Assembly (NCBI RefSeq): GCF_026339955.1
Contig: NZ_JAPEPW010000001.1
Span: 4,459,001-4,523,000, forward strand
From: Streptomyces sp. NBC_01549
Lineage (GTDB): Bacteria > Actinomycetota > Actinomycetes > Streptomycetales > Streptomycetaceae
Reading direction: 5' to 3'
DNA length: 64,000 nt
Shown here: positions 35,963 to 44,560 of the stretch, piece after piece
How positions within the stretch are numbered: position 1 is the first letter of the stretch
How the letters are laid out: every line of letters begins with the position of its first letter
Made by a program: the position numbers and the translations under genes
The notes under the pieces: generated by a model
Told to the model about the DNA's origin: nothing
What the model saw: only the letters and a program-made list of their open reading frames with translations
Database searches by the model: none

Positions 35963-36013
35963 CAGGCGCCTTCTCAGCGCTTGGCCGCAGGTTCGAGTCC
36001 TGCCGGGGGCGCC
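35963..36013 (+). repeat. Right attachment repeat (partial tRNA-Arg copy)
   Basis: A copy of the tRNA from the anticodon stem to CC of the end, 50 of 51 bases identical to 32031-32081. The 5' half of the tRNA is absent, so it is not a tRNA gene. It marks the right junction of the decayed element. Confidence 0.9.
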
Positions 36014-36639
36014 TACACCACGCCCTCCCATCCATCGGGAGAGCGTTTCTGCTGGTCGTGTGTCACGAACGCTGAAGGAGGCGTCGATGTAGGAGCTTCT
36101 GGAAGCGGTGCTGTGCAGGAGATGGAGGTAGGTCCTCCGGGGTCGCCCTGCAGGGGGAGGCTTCAAACCACCGCAGGCTGCGTCGGTTAAGTGCCGTTCG
36201 TGGTGAGCGCTGCGGGAAAAGGCGCGACCTGATCGCGTCAGGTGTGGGTCAGGAAGGCGAGCGGGAGCGAACCGCTGATGACGTGTCGTAACAAATTCCA
36301 GTGGCGTCGAAACCAGGGCGAGACCAGGGCTCTGGGACAAGTCCGGGGGGAGCCTGCTGACTGCCCGGATGGCGTCCGGCATGTAGGCGGCGCGAGCCTG
36401 ACCTGGGCTCTTGCATGGAACGTGAGAACCTGTCGCCCCGATACTGCTGCTGGTCCGTGGGGCCGGCGCCGAGAGGGAGATCCCCAAGCGGCCAACACCG
36501 CAAGGGGCGGAGTACTGACGCGGGGCACGGGGGCAGACCGTCTCGTAGTAGTGAGGAAGCCCGGTAATGCGGGTGGAGCGAAGGGGACGGATCATCCAGG
36601 TCTGCTTGGCGGTCAACCGGAGTTCCCGGGAGGAGCCGG

Positions 36640-37896
36640 ATGAGTGGGCTGAAGTCGTTCGAGATTTCGAAGCATGTGGTCTGGGAGGCGTATCTCAGGG
36701 TCAAGGCGAACGGGGGAGCGGCCGGGGTTGATGGCGAGTCGATCGAGCGGTTTGAGGCTGACCTGCGGGGCAACCTCTACAAACTGTGGAATCGCCTGTC
36801 GTCGGGCAGCTACTTCCCGCCGCCGGTGCGGATGGTGGAGATCCCCAAGTCTGGGGGATCGGGCAAGGTCAGGGTTCTCGGGGTGCCGACGGTCGCGGAC
36901 AGAATCGCGCAGACTGCGGCGGCCATGGTCCTGGAGCCGGAGGTGGAACCGATGTTCCACCCCGATTCTTATGGATACCGGCCGCGCAGAAGCGCGCTGG
37001 ACGCGGTCGCGGCCTGTCGGGAGCGGTGCTGGAGGACGAACTGGACGGTCGATATCGACATCCAGGGGTTCTTCGACAACCTCGACCACGACCTGGTCCT
37101 CAAGGCGGTGGCCCACCACACCGACCAGCGGTGGATTCTGCTGTATGTGGAGCGCTGGCTGAAGGCTCCGCTGCGGCACAAGAGTGGCGAACTGGTCGCG
37201 CGGGATCGTGGGAGTCCCCAGGGCTCGGCGATCTCGCCCCTGTTGGCGAACCTGTTCATGCACTACGCGTTCGACACCTGGATGGATCGGGTCTTCCCGG
37301 GTGTCCGGTTCGAGCGCTACTGCGACGACATGGTGGTTCACTGCCGCACCGAGGCCGAGGCGCACCAGGTGCGTCAGGCGATCGGCCAGCGGCTGGCCGA
37401 GTGCGGGGGCTTGCGGCTGCATCCCGACAAGACCCGCATCGTGTACTGCAAGGATGGCAAGAGGCGTGGTTCGTACGAGCACGTCTCGTTCACCTTCCTC
37501 GGGTACACGTTCCGCTCGCGGAAAGTCCGGTCGAGGACGGGGAGTTACTTCTTCGGCTTCAACCCGGCGATCAGCGACGAGGCGGCCAAGCGCATCCGGG
37601 CGCAGATCCGCCGATGGCGGCTGCACTTGCGCAGTGGGTCGTCCCTGGCAGACCTTGCACGGGAGATCAATCCCGTCGTGCGGGGATGGATCAGCTACTA
37701 CGGGCGGTTCTATCCGTCCGCGTTGGTCCCGAGCCTGAAGGGCATCGATCAGTATCTGATGCGATGGGCCGTGCAGAAGTACAAGCGGCTCCGGCGTCGC
37801 CGGAGCCGGGCATGGCAGGGCTTGGAGAAGACCGCCAAGCTCTACCCGGGGCTCTTCGCCCACTGGAAACTCCTCCGGCCTCGAACGACCGGGTGA
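36640..37896 (+). CDS. ltrA: Group II intron reverse transcriptase/maturase (LtrA-like)
   Basis: A 418-residue intron-encoded protein. The RT blocks are in order: RVLGVPTVADRIAQTAAAMV, DSYGYRPRRSALDAV, DIDIQGFFDNLDHDLV (first catalytic Asp), GSPQGSAISPLLANLFMHYA, and YCDDMVVH with the catalytic Asp pair, here YCDD instead of the common YADD. Next come KTRIVYCKDG and the thumb FLGYTFRSRKVR. The maturase X domain is INPVVRGWISYYGRF. No HNH endonuclease domain is present, so mobility would be endonuclease-independent. An aggag site precedes the ATG. The frame is intact, unlike the surrounding relics. It splices and mobilises its own intron RNA. Confidence 0.93.
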   Translation: MSGLKSFEISKHVVWEAYLRVKANGGAAGVDGESIERFEADLRGNLYKLWNRLSSGSYFPPPVRMVEIPKSGGSGKVRVLGVPTVADRIAQTAAAMVLEPEVEPMFHPDSYGYRPRRSALDAVAACRERCWRTNWTVDIDIQGFFDNLDHDLVLKAVAHHTDQRWILLYVERWLKAPLRHKSGELVARDRGSPQGSAISPLLANLFMHYAFDTWMDRVFPGVRFERYCDDMVVHCRTEAEAHQVRQAIGQRLAECGGLRLHPDKTRIVYCKDGKRRGSYEHVSFTFLGYTFRSRKVRSRTGSYFFGFNPAISDEAAKRIRAQIRRWRLHLRSGSSLADLAREINPVVRGWISYYGRFYPSALVPSLKGIDQYLMRWAVQKYKRLRRRRSRAWQGLEKTAKLYPGLFAHWKLLRPRTTG

Positions 37897-37899
37897 TGG

Positions 37900-37972
37900 G
37901 AGCCGTGTGAATCGAGAGGTTCACGCACGGTTCTGAGAGAGCCGGGAGGTGAGATCCCTCCCGGCTACTCGC
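37900..37972 (+). ncRNA. Group II intron domains V and VI
   Basis: Domain V is 37900-37933, exactly 34 bases: gagccgtgtg pairs with cacgcacggttc around an atcgagaggt tip, and the catalytic AGC triad is at its base. Domain VI follows, with gccgggagg pairing with ccctcccggc and a bulged A just before the 3' end. It begins four bases after the maturase stop, as usual when the ORF lies in domain IV. Confidence 0.85.
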
Positions 37973-38119
37973 TAGGGGCGGTTTGATGAGCCTGGCAGAG
38001 TGGTTGCGCGGGAGCTGCTGGACCCTCTGGCCGAGTCGGCGACAGTGTGGCTGGAGTTGCTTTTGTCCGGCATCTGACGGGTGGCCTTCCCGAAAACGTC
38101 CCGAAATTCGGGAAGCGGT

Positions 38120-38243
38120 CACTCTGGGTCGGGAGCGTCGTCGGCAACCGCTGAGGCGCTTCGACGCGATGCTGGAGCTCGGCGAGCCGGCTTAGGATGC
38201 GGCGGGCGCAGGTCGGGAGCAGGACGGGGACGCTGTTGTCGCC
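38120..38243 (-). pseudogene. C-terminal relic of a second tyrosine integrase
   Basis: One frame on the minus strand reads DNSVPVLLPTCARRILSRLA then ELQHRVEAPQRLPT, the tail of the same integrase family as at 32263 (SVPVLLATCARCVDGQ then LKKRLETAGDLP). Sequence between the two relics has diverged clearly, so this is not a recent duplication. The nucleophile position is again Cys (tgc). No upstream domains remain. Confidence 0.6.
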
Positions 38244-38244
38244 G

Positions 38245-38361
38245 CGCCTGGGCCGCCGACTGGAAACCTGGGCTGCCCGCCACGTCTTCACGCACAACGA
38301 CGGCATCGTGTACGAGAAGTACCTCGCTGCCCGTACCGCGGGGCACGGGCAGCTTCGGGGC
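38245..38361 (+). pseudogene. Coding-like fragment, possibly HEPN-type
   Basis: A short rightward stretch, LGRRLETWAARHVFTHNDGI then VYEKYLAARTAGHGQ, has strong G/C third positions and reads like the end of a helical RHxxTHNxGIVxxKY motif seen in HEPN/abortive-infection type proteins. It has no credible start or end. It overlaps nothing recognised on this strand. The call is tentative and rests only on pattern. Confidence 0.25.
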
Positions 38362-38498
38362 GCTCGGGCCGCGACCGCTCACCAGGCGGTGGCGTGCGGC
38401 GGCCACACCGTCGTGACGGCTCCGCGAGCTGCCCGGCCCCACGGCGACGACAGCTGCCCCGCTCTCCGGACGCGCTCGGCGCTTTTCAGGCGACCTCC

Positions 38499-39776
38499 CT
38501 ACAGGTTGCTGCCACTGCCCGAGAGGGAGAACCGGAGCCCGTCCGCTTCGAGGTCGGTGGCGGCTGCATCGGGCCGACGGGACTGCGCCGGGAGGTCGTC
38601 CGCGGTCGTCGCGGCGGCGGCCGTGACCGCCGTACCGGTGAAGTCCGCCGGCGCCTCGCACAGTCCGAACCAGTGCCCCAGGGCCTGAACCGTGCGTTCC
38701 GCCGCGAGCCCGTCACCATAGGGATTCACCGCCTGCGCCATCTTCGCGTGTGCCCCGGGGTCTCGGAGCAACCGTGTCACCTCCGCCACGATGCGCGCAG
38801 CGTCCGTGCCGACGAGCGCCACGGTGCCGGCGGTCACCCCCTCGGGACGCTCGGTGGCCTCGCGCATCACCAGTACCGGCTTGCCGAGACTCGGTCCCTC
38901 CTCCTGGACACCACCGCTGTCCGTGAGGATCAGGTGCGCACGGTTCATCAGATGAGCGAAGCCCTCGTAGTCCAGCGGCTCGACGACCCTCACATTTTCC
39001 AGTCCCGCGACCTTGGGCAGGATGGCGGCCCGTACCGCCGGGTTGCGGTGGATGGGGAAGACCACCAGCAGGTCGGGATGGAGCGCGGCCAGTGAGGCGA
39101 GGGCGCCACCGATGGACTCCATGCCCTCGCCCCAGGACTCACGGCGGTGTGCTGTGACCAGGAGGACTCGCCGGGAGTCCGTCTCCAGGAGCCCAACGGT
39201 GGGGTCGGACACCTGGCCGGCAGTGCGGGCCAGGGTCCTCAGCAGGGCGTCGATGACCGTGTTGCCGGTGACGACGACCGACTTCTCTTCGACTCCTTCG
39301 CGCAGGAGATTCTGCCGTGCGCTCGAAGTCGGTGCCAGATGCAGGTCCGCCAGCCGGGTGGTGAGCCGGCGGTTCATCTCCTCGGGGTAGGGCGAGTACT
39401 TGCTTCGCGTTCGCAGCCCCGCTTCGAGATGGATGACGGGGATCTTCTGGTAGAAGGCGGCCAGCGCACCGGCGAGCGTGGTGGTGGTGTCGCCCTGGAC
39501 GAGCACCGCGTCCGGCTGCTCCTTCTCGAGAACCGGCCGGAGCCGGTGCAGCGTGCGGTTGGTGATGTCCGTCAGAGTCTGTCCGGCGGTGAGGATGTCC
39601 AGGTCGTAGTCGGGCGCGATGCCGAACAGCCGGTTCACCTGGTCGAGCATCGACCGGTGCTGCCCGGTGACCGCGACCAGTGGCTCGAAGTCGGCCGATT
39701 CGCGTAGTGCCTCGATAGCGGGGGCCATTTTGATCGCTTCGGGACGGGTTCCGTAAACGGCCATGATTCGCTTCAA
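38499..39776 (-). CDS. wecB: UDP-N-acetylglucosamine 2-epimerase (non-hydrolysing) WecB
   Basis: Interconverts UDP-GlcNAc and UDP-ManNAc, the first step to UDP-ManNAcA. The 425-residue protein has all family blocks: VYGTRPEAIKMAP, QGDTTTTLAG, HLEAGLRTRSKYSP, VTAHRRESWGEG and LTDSGGVQEEGPSLGKP. A TTG start at 39776 gives the usual MKRIMAVYGTRPE N-terminus. The last 50 or so residues (AVTAAAATTADDLPAQSRRP onward) are an unstructured tail not usual in WecB. It is divergent from the wecG-like gene, and wecC lies just beyond, so the ManNAcA pathway is complete here. Confidence 0.93.
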   Translation of the reverse strand: MKRIMAVYGTRPEAIKMAPAIEALRESADFEPLVAVTGQHRSMLDQVNRLFGIAPDYDLDILTAGQTLTDITNRTLHRLRPVLEKEQPDAVLVQGDTTTTLAGALAAFYQKIPVIHLEAGLRTRSKYSPYPEEMNRRLTTRLADLHLAPTSSARQNLLREGVEEKSVVVTGNTVIDALLRTLARTAGQVSDPTVGLLETDSRRVLLVTAHRRESWGEGMESIGGALASLAALHPDLLVVFPIHRNPAVRAAILPKVAGLENVRVVEPLDYEGFAHLMNRAHLILTDSGGVQEEGPSLGKPVLVMREATERPEGVTAGTVALVGTDAARIVAEVTRLLRDPGAHAKMAQAVNPYGDGLAAERTVQALGHWFGLCEAPADFTGTAVTAAAATTADDLPAQSRRPDAAATDLEADGLRFSLSGSGSNL

Positions 39777-40135
39777 GGTTCGCCTCTGACTGTGGGGGTG
39801 GGCGTACTGGTGTGTATGCAGCTAGCTATCCCGCCGGACGGCGTCCGGGACGGAGGCGAGCGCGCCGGTCGGCTGGCAGGATGAGAGAAATCGCTCTTTC
39901 AGGTCGTCCTTGATCGGCCATACCGCTGTTTGCCTCTCCCTTTCGACAGGGGAAGGTTCACCGTGACGGCCCGTCAAGCGTCCGTGGCAGTCCGGCGTCG
40001 ACTGTCGGAAAGGAGGAACCGGCGCCGTGCGGTGGTCCGTTCGAGTTGCATTTCCGGCCCGTGGCGCACTTTGGGACCCTGTGGGCGTCAATTGGACTTA
40101 GCGTGGCGGACACGTCCACTGTCCAGGCGGAGGCT
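39777..40135. promoter_or_regulatory. Divergent control region wecB / wecG-like
   Basis: A 359-base gap between divergent genes, with no ORF I can support. It includes a hairpin, CCGGAC (39834-39839) with GTCCGG (39843-39848), in the wecB leader. Promoter boxes are not clear enough to name. Confidence 0.35.
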
Positions 40136-40933
40136 ATGGGGCCAGACAATGTTCCCGCACCGATGGACCGGTCTCACCGCTTGAGTGACACAGTTCCGGT
40201 TTCCGTCTGCGGGTTGCCAGTGCACGCGCTCACCCTGGCGGAAAGTATCGCCGCGGCCGATGAGTTGATCGCCGATGGGCGACCTCACCAACACGTCTCG
40301 GTGAACGCGGCGAAAATCGTCAGGGCCCAACGGGATTCCGAGCTGGCACGCATTATCCGTTCCTGCGAGCTGGTCAATGCCGACGGGCAAGCTGTGGTGT
40401 GGGCCGGCCGGATGCTCGGACGTCCTCTTCCGGAACGAGTCACCGGCATCGACTTCATGCTGGCGCTGTGGGAGCGAGCGGCGTGCGAGCGCTATCGGGT
40501 CTTCCTGCTGGGTGCCGAGCCTGCCGTGGTGCGCCGGGTGGCGGCCATCGCGACGAGCCGGGGCGTGGACGTCGTCGGATACCGCGACGGCTACTGGTCG
40601 GACGAACAGGAGCCCAAGGTGGTGGCCGCCGTCCGCGCGGCCCGTCCCGACCTCCTCTTCCTCGCGGTGCCGACGCCGCGGAAGGAGTACTTCCTCGCCC
40701 GGCACCTGGCCGATCTGAACTGCGGACTGGCAGTGGGCGTCGGCGGGTCTTTCGACGTGGTGGCCGGGATCAGGGCTCGTGCGCCCCGATGGATGCGCAA
40801 TGTCGGCCTGGAGTGGTCCTTCCGGCTCATGCAGGAGCCACGGCGTCTGTTCGTCCGCTACCTCATCGGCAATACCGCGTTCGTCCTGCTGGTCCTGCGC
40901 GACGCCGTGATGCAGCGGAAAACGCACAGGTAG
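40136..40933 (+). CDS. WecG/TagA/CpsF family glycosyltransferase
   Basis: A 265-residue GT26 enzyme that, in this family, transfers ManNAc or ManNAcA from UDP to a lipid-linked GlcNAc. Visible blocks are HVSVNAAKIVRAQRDSELAR, ELVNADGQAVVWAGRMLGRP with the catalytic Asp, LPERVTGIDFMLAL, VFLLGAEPAVVRR and VGVGGSFDVVAGIRARAPRW. GT26 members are membrane-associated through the C-terminus, here basic (YLIGNTAFVLLVLRDAVMQR). The ATG at 40136 has ggagg close by; an in-frame GTG at 40103 is an alternative. With WecB and WecC adjacent, ManNAcA transfer is the likely step. Confidence 0.87.
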   Translation: MGPDNVPAPMDRSHRLSDTVPVSVCGLPVHALTLAESIAAADELIADGRPHQHVSVNAAKIVRAQRDSELARIIRSCELVNADGQAVVWAGRMLGRPLPERVTGIDFMLALWERAACERYRVFLLGAEPAVVRRVAAIATSRGVDVVGYRDGYWSDEQEPKVVAAVRAARPDLLFLAVPTPRKEYFLARHLADLNCGLAVGVGGSFDVVAGIRARAPRWMRNVGLEWSFRLMQEPRRLFVRYLIGNTAFVLLVLRDAVMQRKTHR

Positions 40934-41020
40934 CGCCGTGGCTGTTCCGCCCTCCCCGCACTTCAGCGGCGAACCGCCGCAGCCCCTGTGCTCCTTTACG
41001 AAGTTCAGAAAGGAACTCGT

Positions 41021-42262
41021 GTGTTCAGCACTGTCTCCGTTGTAGGGCTCGGTTACATCGGGCTGCCGACCGCTGCCGCACTCGCCACCAAGGGAGTGGA
41101 CGTCGTCGGCGTGGACGTCAACCAGGTCACAGTCGACCTGATCAACGCCGGACAGGCGCCCTTCGTGGAACCGGACCTCGCCGTCGCGGTGAGCGGCGCG
41201 GTTGCGATGGGACGCCTGCGCGCCTCCTCGCAGACCGAGCCTGCCGACGCCTTCATCATCGCCGTCCCCACTCCCGTGGGCGAGGACCGGGAACCGGATC
41301 TGTCGTACGTCCGGGACGCGGCGGCATCGGTGGCCGACGTGCTGCAACCGGGCGCTCTCGTGGTGCTGGAGTCGACGTCGCCGCCGGGAACGACGCTGCG
41401 GCTCTCCGAGTGGCTGGCCGAGCGACGACCGGACCTCACCTTCCCGCACAGCGCCGGCAGTGCCGCGGACGTGCACGTCGCACACTGCCCGGAGCGCGTC
41501 CTGCCGGGCAGGATCATGATCGAGATCGTCACCAACGACCGTTTGATCGGCGGGGTGAGCGAATGCTGCGGCGCTCGGGCGAAGGGCCTGTACGAGCTGT
41601 TCACCCAGGGGAAGTGCCATGTCACGGACGCCACCACCGCCGAGATGGCCAAGTTGACCGAGAATGCGTTCCGCGATGTCAACATCGCGTTCGCCAATGA
41701 GCTGTCGATGATCTGCGACCACCTCGGCATCGACACAGCTGACGTGATCTCACTGGCCAACCGGCACCCACGGGTGAACATCCTGCAGCCGGGCCCAGGG
41801 GTGGGCGGCCACTGCATCGCCGTCGATCCGTGGTTCATCGTCAGTGCGGCCGGCGAGCAGGCCCGGCTGATCAGAACCGCCCGGCAGGTCAACGATGCCA
41901 AGCCGACCCATGTGATCGCGGAGGTGTCGAGGACCGCGGCGCGTTTCAAGGACCCCGTCATCGCCTGCCTTGGACTGGCGTTCAAGGCCAACGTGGACGA
42001 CCTGCGGGAGAGTCCCGCTCTGCACATCGCCGCCGAACTCGCCCGGCAGGAGGTGGGTCGTCTGCTGGTGGTCGAGCCGCACATCACCGAACTGCCCTCC
42101 GTGCTCGCGGACACGGGTCAGGCGAAGCTCGTGGATCTCGAGGCGGCCCTCAACGAGTCGGACCTGATCGTGCTGCTCGTCGACCACGACGCCTTCCACG
42201 GTGTGAAGCGCACCATGGTGCGGGGCAAGGTCGTCTTCGACACCCGCGGTCTGTGGCACTGA
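41021..42262 (+). CDS. wecC: UDP-N-acetyl-D-mannosamine dehydrogenase WecC
   Basis: Oxidises UDP-ManNAc to UDP-ManNAcA with NAD. The 413-residue protein has the Rossmann start VSVVGLGYIGLPTAAALATK, Thr/Pro motif VPTPVGEDREPDLSYV, STSPPGTT, TENAFRDVNIAFANEL and the nucleophile Cys265 in GPGVGGHCIAVDPWF, plus the C-terminal domain (CLGLAFKANVDDLRESPALH). A GTG start at 41021 with aaagga six bases upstream is chosen over the earlier frame. It follows the wecG-like gene and should be co-expressed. Confidence 0.93.
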   Translation: MFSTVSVVGLGYIGLPTAAALATKGVDVVGVDVNQVTVDLINAGQAPFVEPDLAVAVSGAVAMGRLRASSQTEPADAFIIAVPTPVGEDREPDLSYVRDAAASVADVLQPGALVVLESTSPPGTTLRLSEWLAERRPDLTFPHSAGSAADVHVAHCPERVLPGRIMIEIVTNDRLIGGVSECCGARAKGLYELFTQGKCHVTDATTAEMAKLTENAFRDVNIAFANELSMICDHLGIDTADVISLANRHPRVNILQPGPGVGGHCIAVDPWFIVSAAGEQARLIRTARQVNDAKPTHVIAEVSRTAARFKDPVIACLGLAFKANVDDLRESPALHIAAELARQEVGRLLVVEPHITELPSVLADTGQAKLVDLEAALNESDLIVLLVDHDAFHGVKRTMVRGKVVFDTRGLWH

Positions 42263-42327
42263 CGTTTCTCGTGCCTGACAGCACATCCGGGGGGCCGGGT
42301 ACCACAGGGGGACCCGGCCCGGCCCGG

Positions 42328-42750
42328 TCAGCGGCGGCCGGTGATGATGACGTACCAGCCGAAAGGACGCAGCCAACGCGGCAGCAGGTGGCCGTGCAGC
42401 GACGGGTGTTCGACGGTCACCCGGACGTCATGGAATCTGGAGAAGAGCTGCTTGGCCGACCGACGGCTGTACAGGCGCACCAGTGGACGGTTCTTGAGCT
42501 GCGCCGCGCCGAACTCGAGCTCCGGCAGGTAATCGCGCCAGCTCTGCGTGCGCCAGCGCTTGCCGACGAGGTAAGTGATGGCTTTCTCCGCAGCGAACAT
42601 GCTGTGTTTGTGGTAGAGCGGCACCATGAACGTAGCCCCTGGACGTATGACCCGCCACATTTCTGATACGGCCTGCTCCGGGTGATCAGTGTGATGCAGG
42701 ACGCCGAAGGAATAGACCCCGCTGAAGATCGCATCGGGATACGGCCTCAT
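42328..42750 (-). pseudogene. Truncated class I SAM methyltransferase
   Basis: This 140-residue frame holds only the second half of a methyltransferase: PDAIFSGVYSFGVLHHTDHP (motif IV region) and EMWRVIRPGATFMVPLYH, then a C-terminal substrate region. The SAM-binding motif I (E/DxGxGxG) is absent, and a stop lies six codons upstream of the first Met, so the gene has lost its 5' half. It resembles in style the intact methyltransferase at 61284. It lies leftward inside an otherwise rightward run, at the border of the duplicated cassettes. Confidence 0.7.
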
Positions 42751-42904
42751 GCCAACAGGTTGCGCTGGTCACCCGTTCAGAGGAATGAAATAGCCCTCAT
42801 GGGCGCAACTTTGCTATGTCGAGCCATTCAACGGGTATTACCCGGGATCTGCCTCATATCTTCTCCTGTGTTCGAGCACCGCACGGTCGCCACAGGAGGT
42901 TCCG

Positions 42905-44560
42905 CTGACTACGCATCAAGTCCGGCAAAGCGAGACGGATAAGCATCGGCGCTGGGCGGTAGTGGCTGAGTCGAGAACACAGATCGTCGAAGCCCGGGCC
43001 GCTGCCGTGGCGACGCTGGGGCGGGAACCCGAACTCGTGATCGCCGCGTCCGACGCTCTTCGGGACATCCTCGGATACCGTGCCGAGATCCAGCGACGCG
43101 GTGTATCGGCAGTCGCGCTGTTCAGCAGCGACGCGTCCCGCCGTGCCTACACGACCGTCTACGAACTACTCCTTGCCCTGGCACCGGTTCAGGAACGGCG
43201 GATCATCGATGCCCGTCACCCCGGGAAGCCGCTGGCTGTCGGCAACGCGTGGTTGTTGGGAGCGCGGTGTGCGCTGGACGCCGCAACCGCCACGGGGCTC
43301 GTCGTGGGGGAGCTGGCCCGCGGCACCAGCCCCGAGCTCCCCGGACCGGTCAGCCCCTCCACGTCGCGGTGGATTCTTGCGCTATGGCGGGACGCTGCCG
43401 AGTCGAGCGTCGGCGGGGCGGTCAATCACGTGTCCGGAATCCTCGCCGGATTTCGCCGTCTGGGCTGGCAGGTAGCCCTGGTGACCAACGGTGAGCCGCC
43501 CGAGCAGCTGAGATCCGCGGTCGACGTGCTCGAGGTCACCGCGCCGCTGCCGCGCGGCGCCCGGTTCACCAAGGAGTCGGCCTGGGTCGCGTCCAACAAC
43601 GCGATGCACGAAGTCGCGCTCTCACTCGCTCGTCGGATGCCCCCGGCGTTCGTGTATCAGCGCAACGCCTTCCTGTGCCGGGTCGGTGCCGACCTGAGCC
43701 GACAGTTGGCTGTCCCGATGGTGCTGGAGTGGAACAACTCCGTCGTATGGGCGAACCGGAACTGGTACCAGCAGGGACCCCAGAGCCGGCTGTTCCAGAT
43801 GATCGGAGACCGGATCGAGCGGTATTCGGCGCGCAGCGCCACACTCGTGGCGGCGGTGTCACGCAAGGCGGCAGAAATGGCCACGGAGCAGGGGGCCGAT
43901 CCCGCGGCGGTCGCCGTGGTCACCAACGCTGTGGACGCCGAGTCAGTCCCGGCGCCTCCCCCGATTCCAGCCCGACAGGAGGTGTTGCTCGGGTGGGTCG
44001 GCGGCTTCGGGCGGTATCACGGCGTTGAGGTCGCCATCGAGAGCCTGCGCGACCTGCCCGACGATGTGGAACTTCTCCTCATCGGTGACGGGCCGGAACG
44101 TGGGACCTGCGAGAAACTGGCAAGGCGGCTGAGCGTCCACGACCGCATCACCTGGACGGGCGCGCTCCCCCGCTCGGAAGCGCTCCGGATGCTCTCCTGC
44201 TGCGACATCCTCGTATCTCCGCACTGCTGGACGGCGAAGGGCTCCTTCTTCGGCTCGCCAGTCAAGCTGTTCGAGTACATGGCGCTGGGACGCCCGATCG
44301 TGGCCAGTCGCCTGGAACAGATCAGCGAGATCCTCCAGGACGGTGTCACCGCGGTGCTCACCGAGCCGGGTGATCCTGTCGACCTTGCGCGAGGCGTCAC
44401 TCGCGTTCTGGCACGTTCGGACCGCGGAATGGCGCTCGGCGCAAGCGCGCGGCAGGAAGCACTGGAGCTTCACACCTGGGAACGGCGAGCGGAGCAGATC
44501 CTTGCTCGGCTGCCCATGCAAGCAGCACACCTGGCGGGGGCGGGAACTGACCATGTGTGA
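42905..44560 (+). CDS. GT4-type glycosyltransferase with extra N-terminal domain (cassette 1)
   Basis: A 551-residue protein. Residues about 175-540 are a GT4/GT-B glycosyltransferase: acceptor half with WRDAAESSVGGAVNHVSGIL, and donor half with VGGFGRYHGVEVAIESL, LLIGDGPER and the EX7E-like SPVKLFEYMALGRPIVASRL. The first 170 residues (VIAASDALRDILGYRAEIQR and neighbours) form an unassigned domain. No ATG/GTG/TTG has a ribosome site. A CTG at 42905 lies five bases after ggagg, and the same ggaggttccgCTG is found in the paralogue at 46777, with conserved codons after it. It probably adds a sugar to the uronate polymer. Confidence 0.85.
   Translation: MTTHQVRQSETDKHRRWAVVAESRTQIVEARAAAVATLGREPELVIAASDALRDILGYRAEIQRRGVSAVALFSSDASRRAYTTVYELLLALAPVQERRIIDARHPGKPLAVGNAWLLGARCALDAATATGLVVGELARGTSPELPGPVSPSTSRWILALWRDAAESSVGGAVNHVSGILAGFRRLGWQVALVTNGEPPEQLRSAVDVLEVTAPLPRGARFTKESAWVASNNAMHEVALSLARRMPPAFVYQRNAFLCRVGADLSRQLAVPMVLEWNNSVVWANRNWYQQGPQSRLFQMIGDRIERYSARSATLVAAVSRKAAEMATEQGADPAAVAVVTNAVDAESVPAPPPIPARQEVLLGWVGGFGRYHGVEVAIESLRDLPDDVELLLIGDGPERGTCEKLARRLSVHDRITWTGALPRSEALRMLSCCDILVSPHCWTAKGSFFGSPVKLFEYMALGRPIVASRLEQISEILQDGVTAVLTEPGDPVDLARGVTRVLARSDRGMALGASARQEALELHTWERRAEQILARLPMQAAHLAGAGTDHV

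Larger units (their letters stand above)
32031..36013. mobile_element. Decayed integrative element in tRNA-Arg
   Basis: The 51 bases at 32031-32081 (anticodon stem to CCA of the tRNA) are repeated at 35963-36013 with one change (a to c in the anticodon loop). This is the classic footprint of tyrosine-integrase insertion in a tRNA gene. An integrase gene lies next to the tRNA, facing it, as in pSAM2-like elements. The integrase is dead, no replication or transfer genes remain, and about 3.9 kb of cargo is left: an IS256-type relic, an oxidoreductase gene and a small ORF. The region is less GC-rich than its flanks. Confidence 0.85.
36191..37974 (+). mobile_element. Group II intron with intact reverse transcriptase
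   Basis: Upstream of the reverse-transcriptase ORF lie about 450 bases of structured sequence starting near gtgccgttcg, a plausible GUGYN 5' splice end. Downstream, a textbook domain V and a domain VI stem follow. The 3' end is near ctactcgct. Both ends are estimates to within about 10 bases, since I cannot compare with an empty site. No interrupted gene is recognisable at either side. A hairpin (cctcc with ggagg around ccctgcaggg) lies about 30 bases upstream, reminiscent of insertion near stem-loops by some classes. Confidence 0.75.

Noticed and set aside
35963..36013. A second tRNA-Arg gene
   Set aside because: Only the 3' two-thirds is present; the 5' acceptor and D-arm are missing, so it is an attachment repeat.
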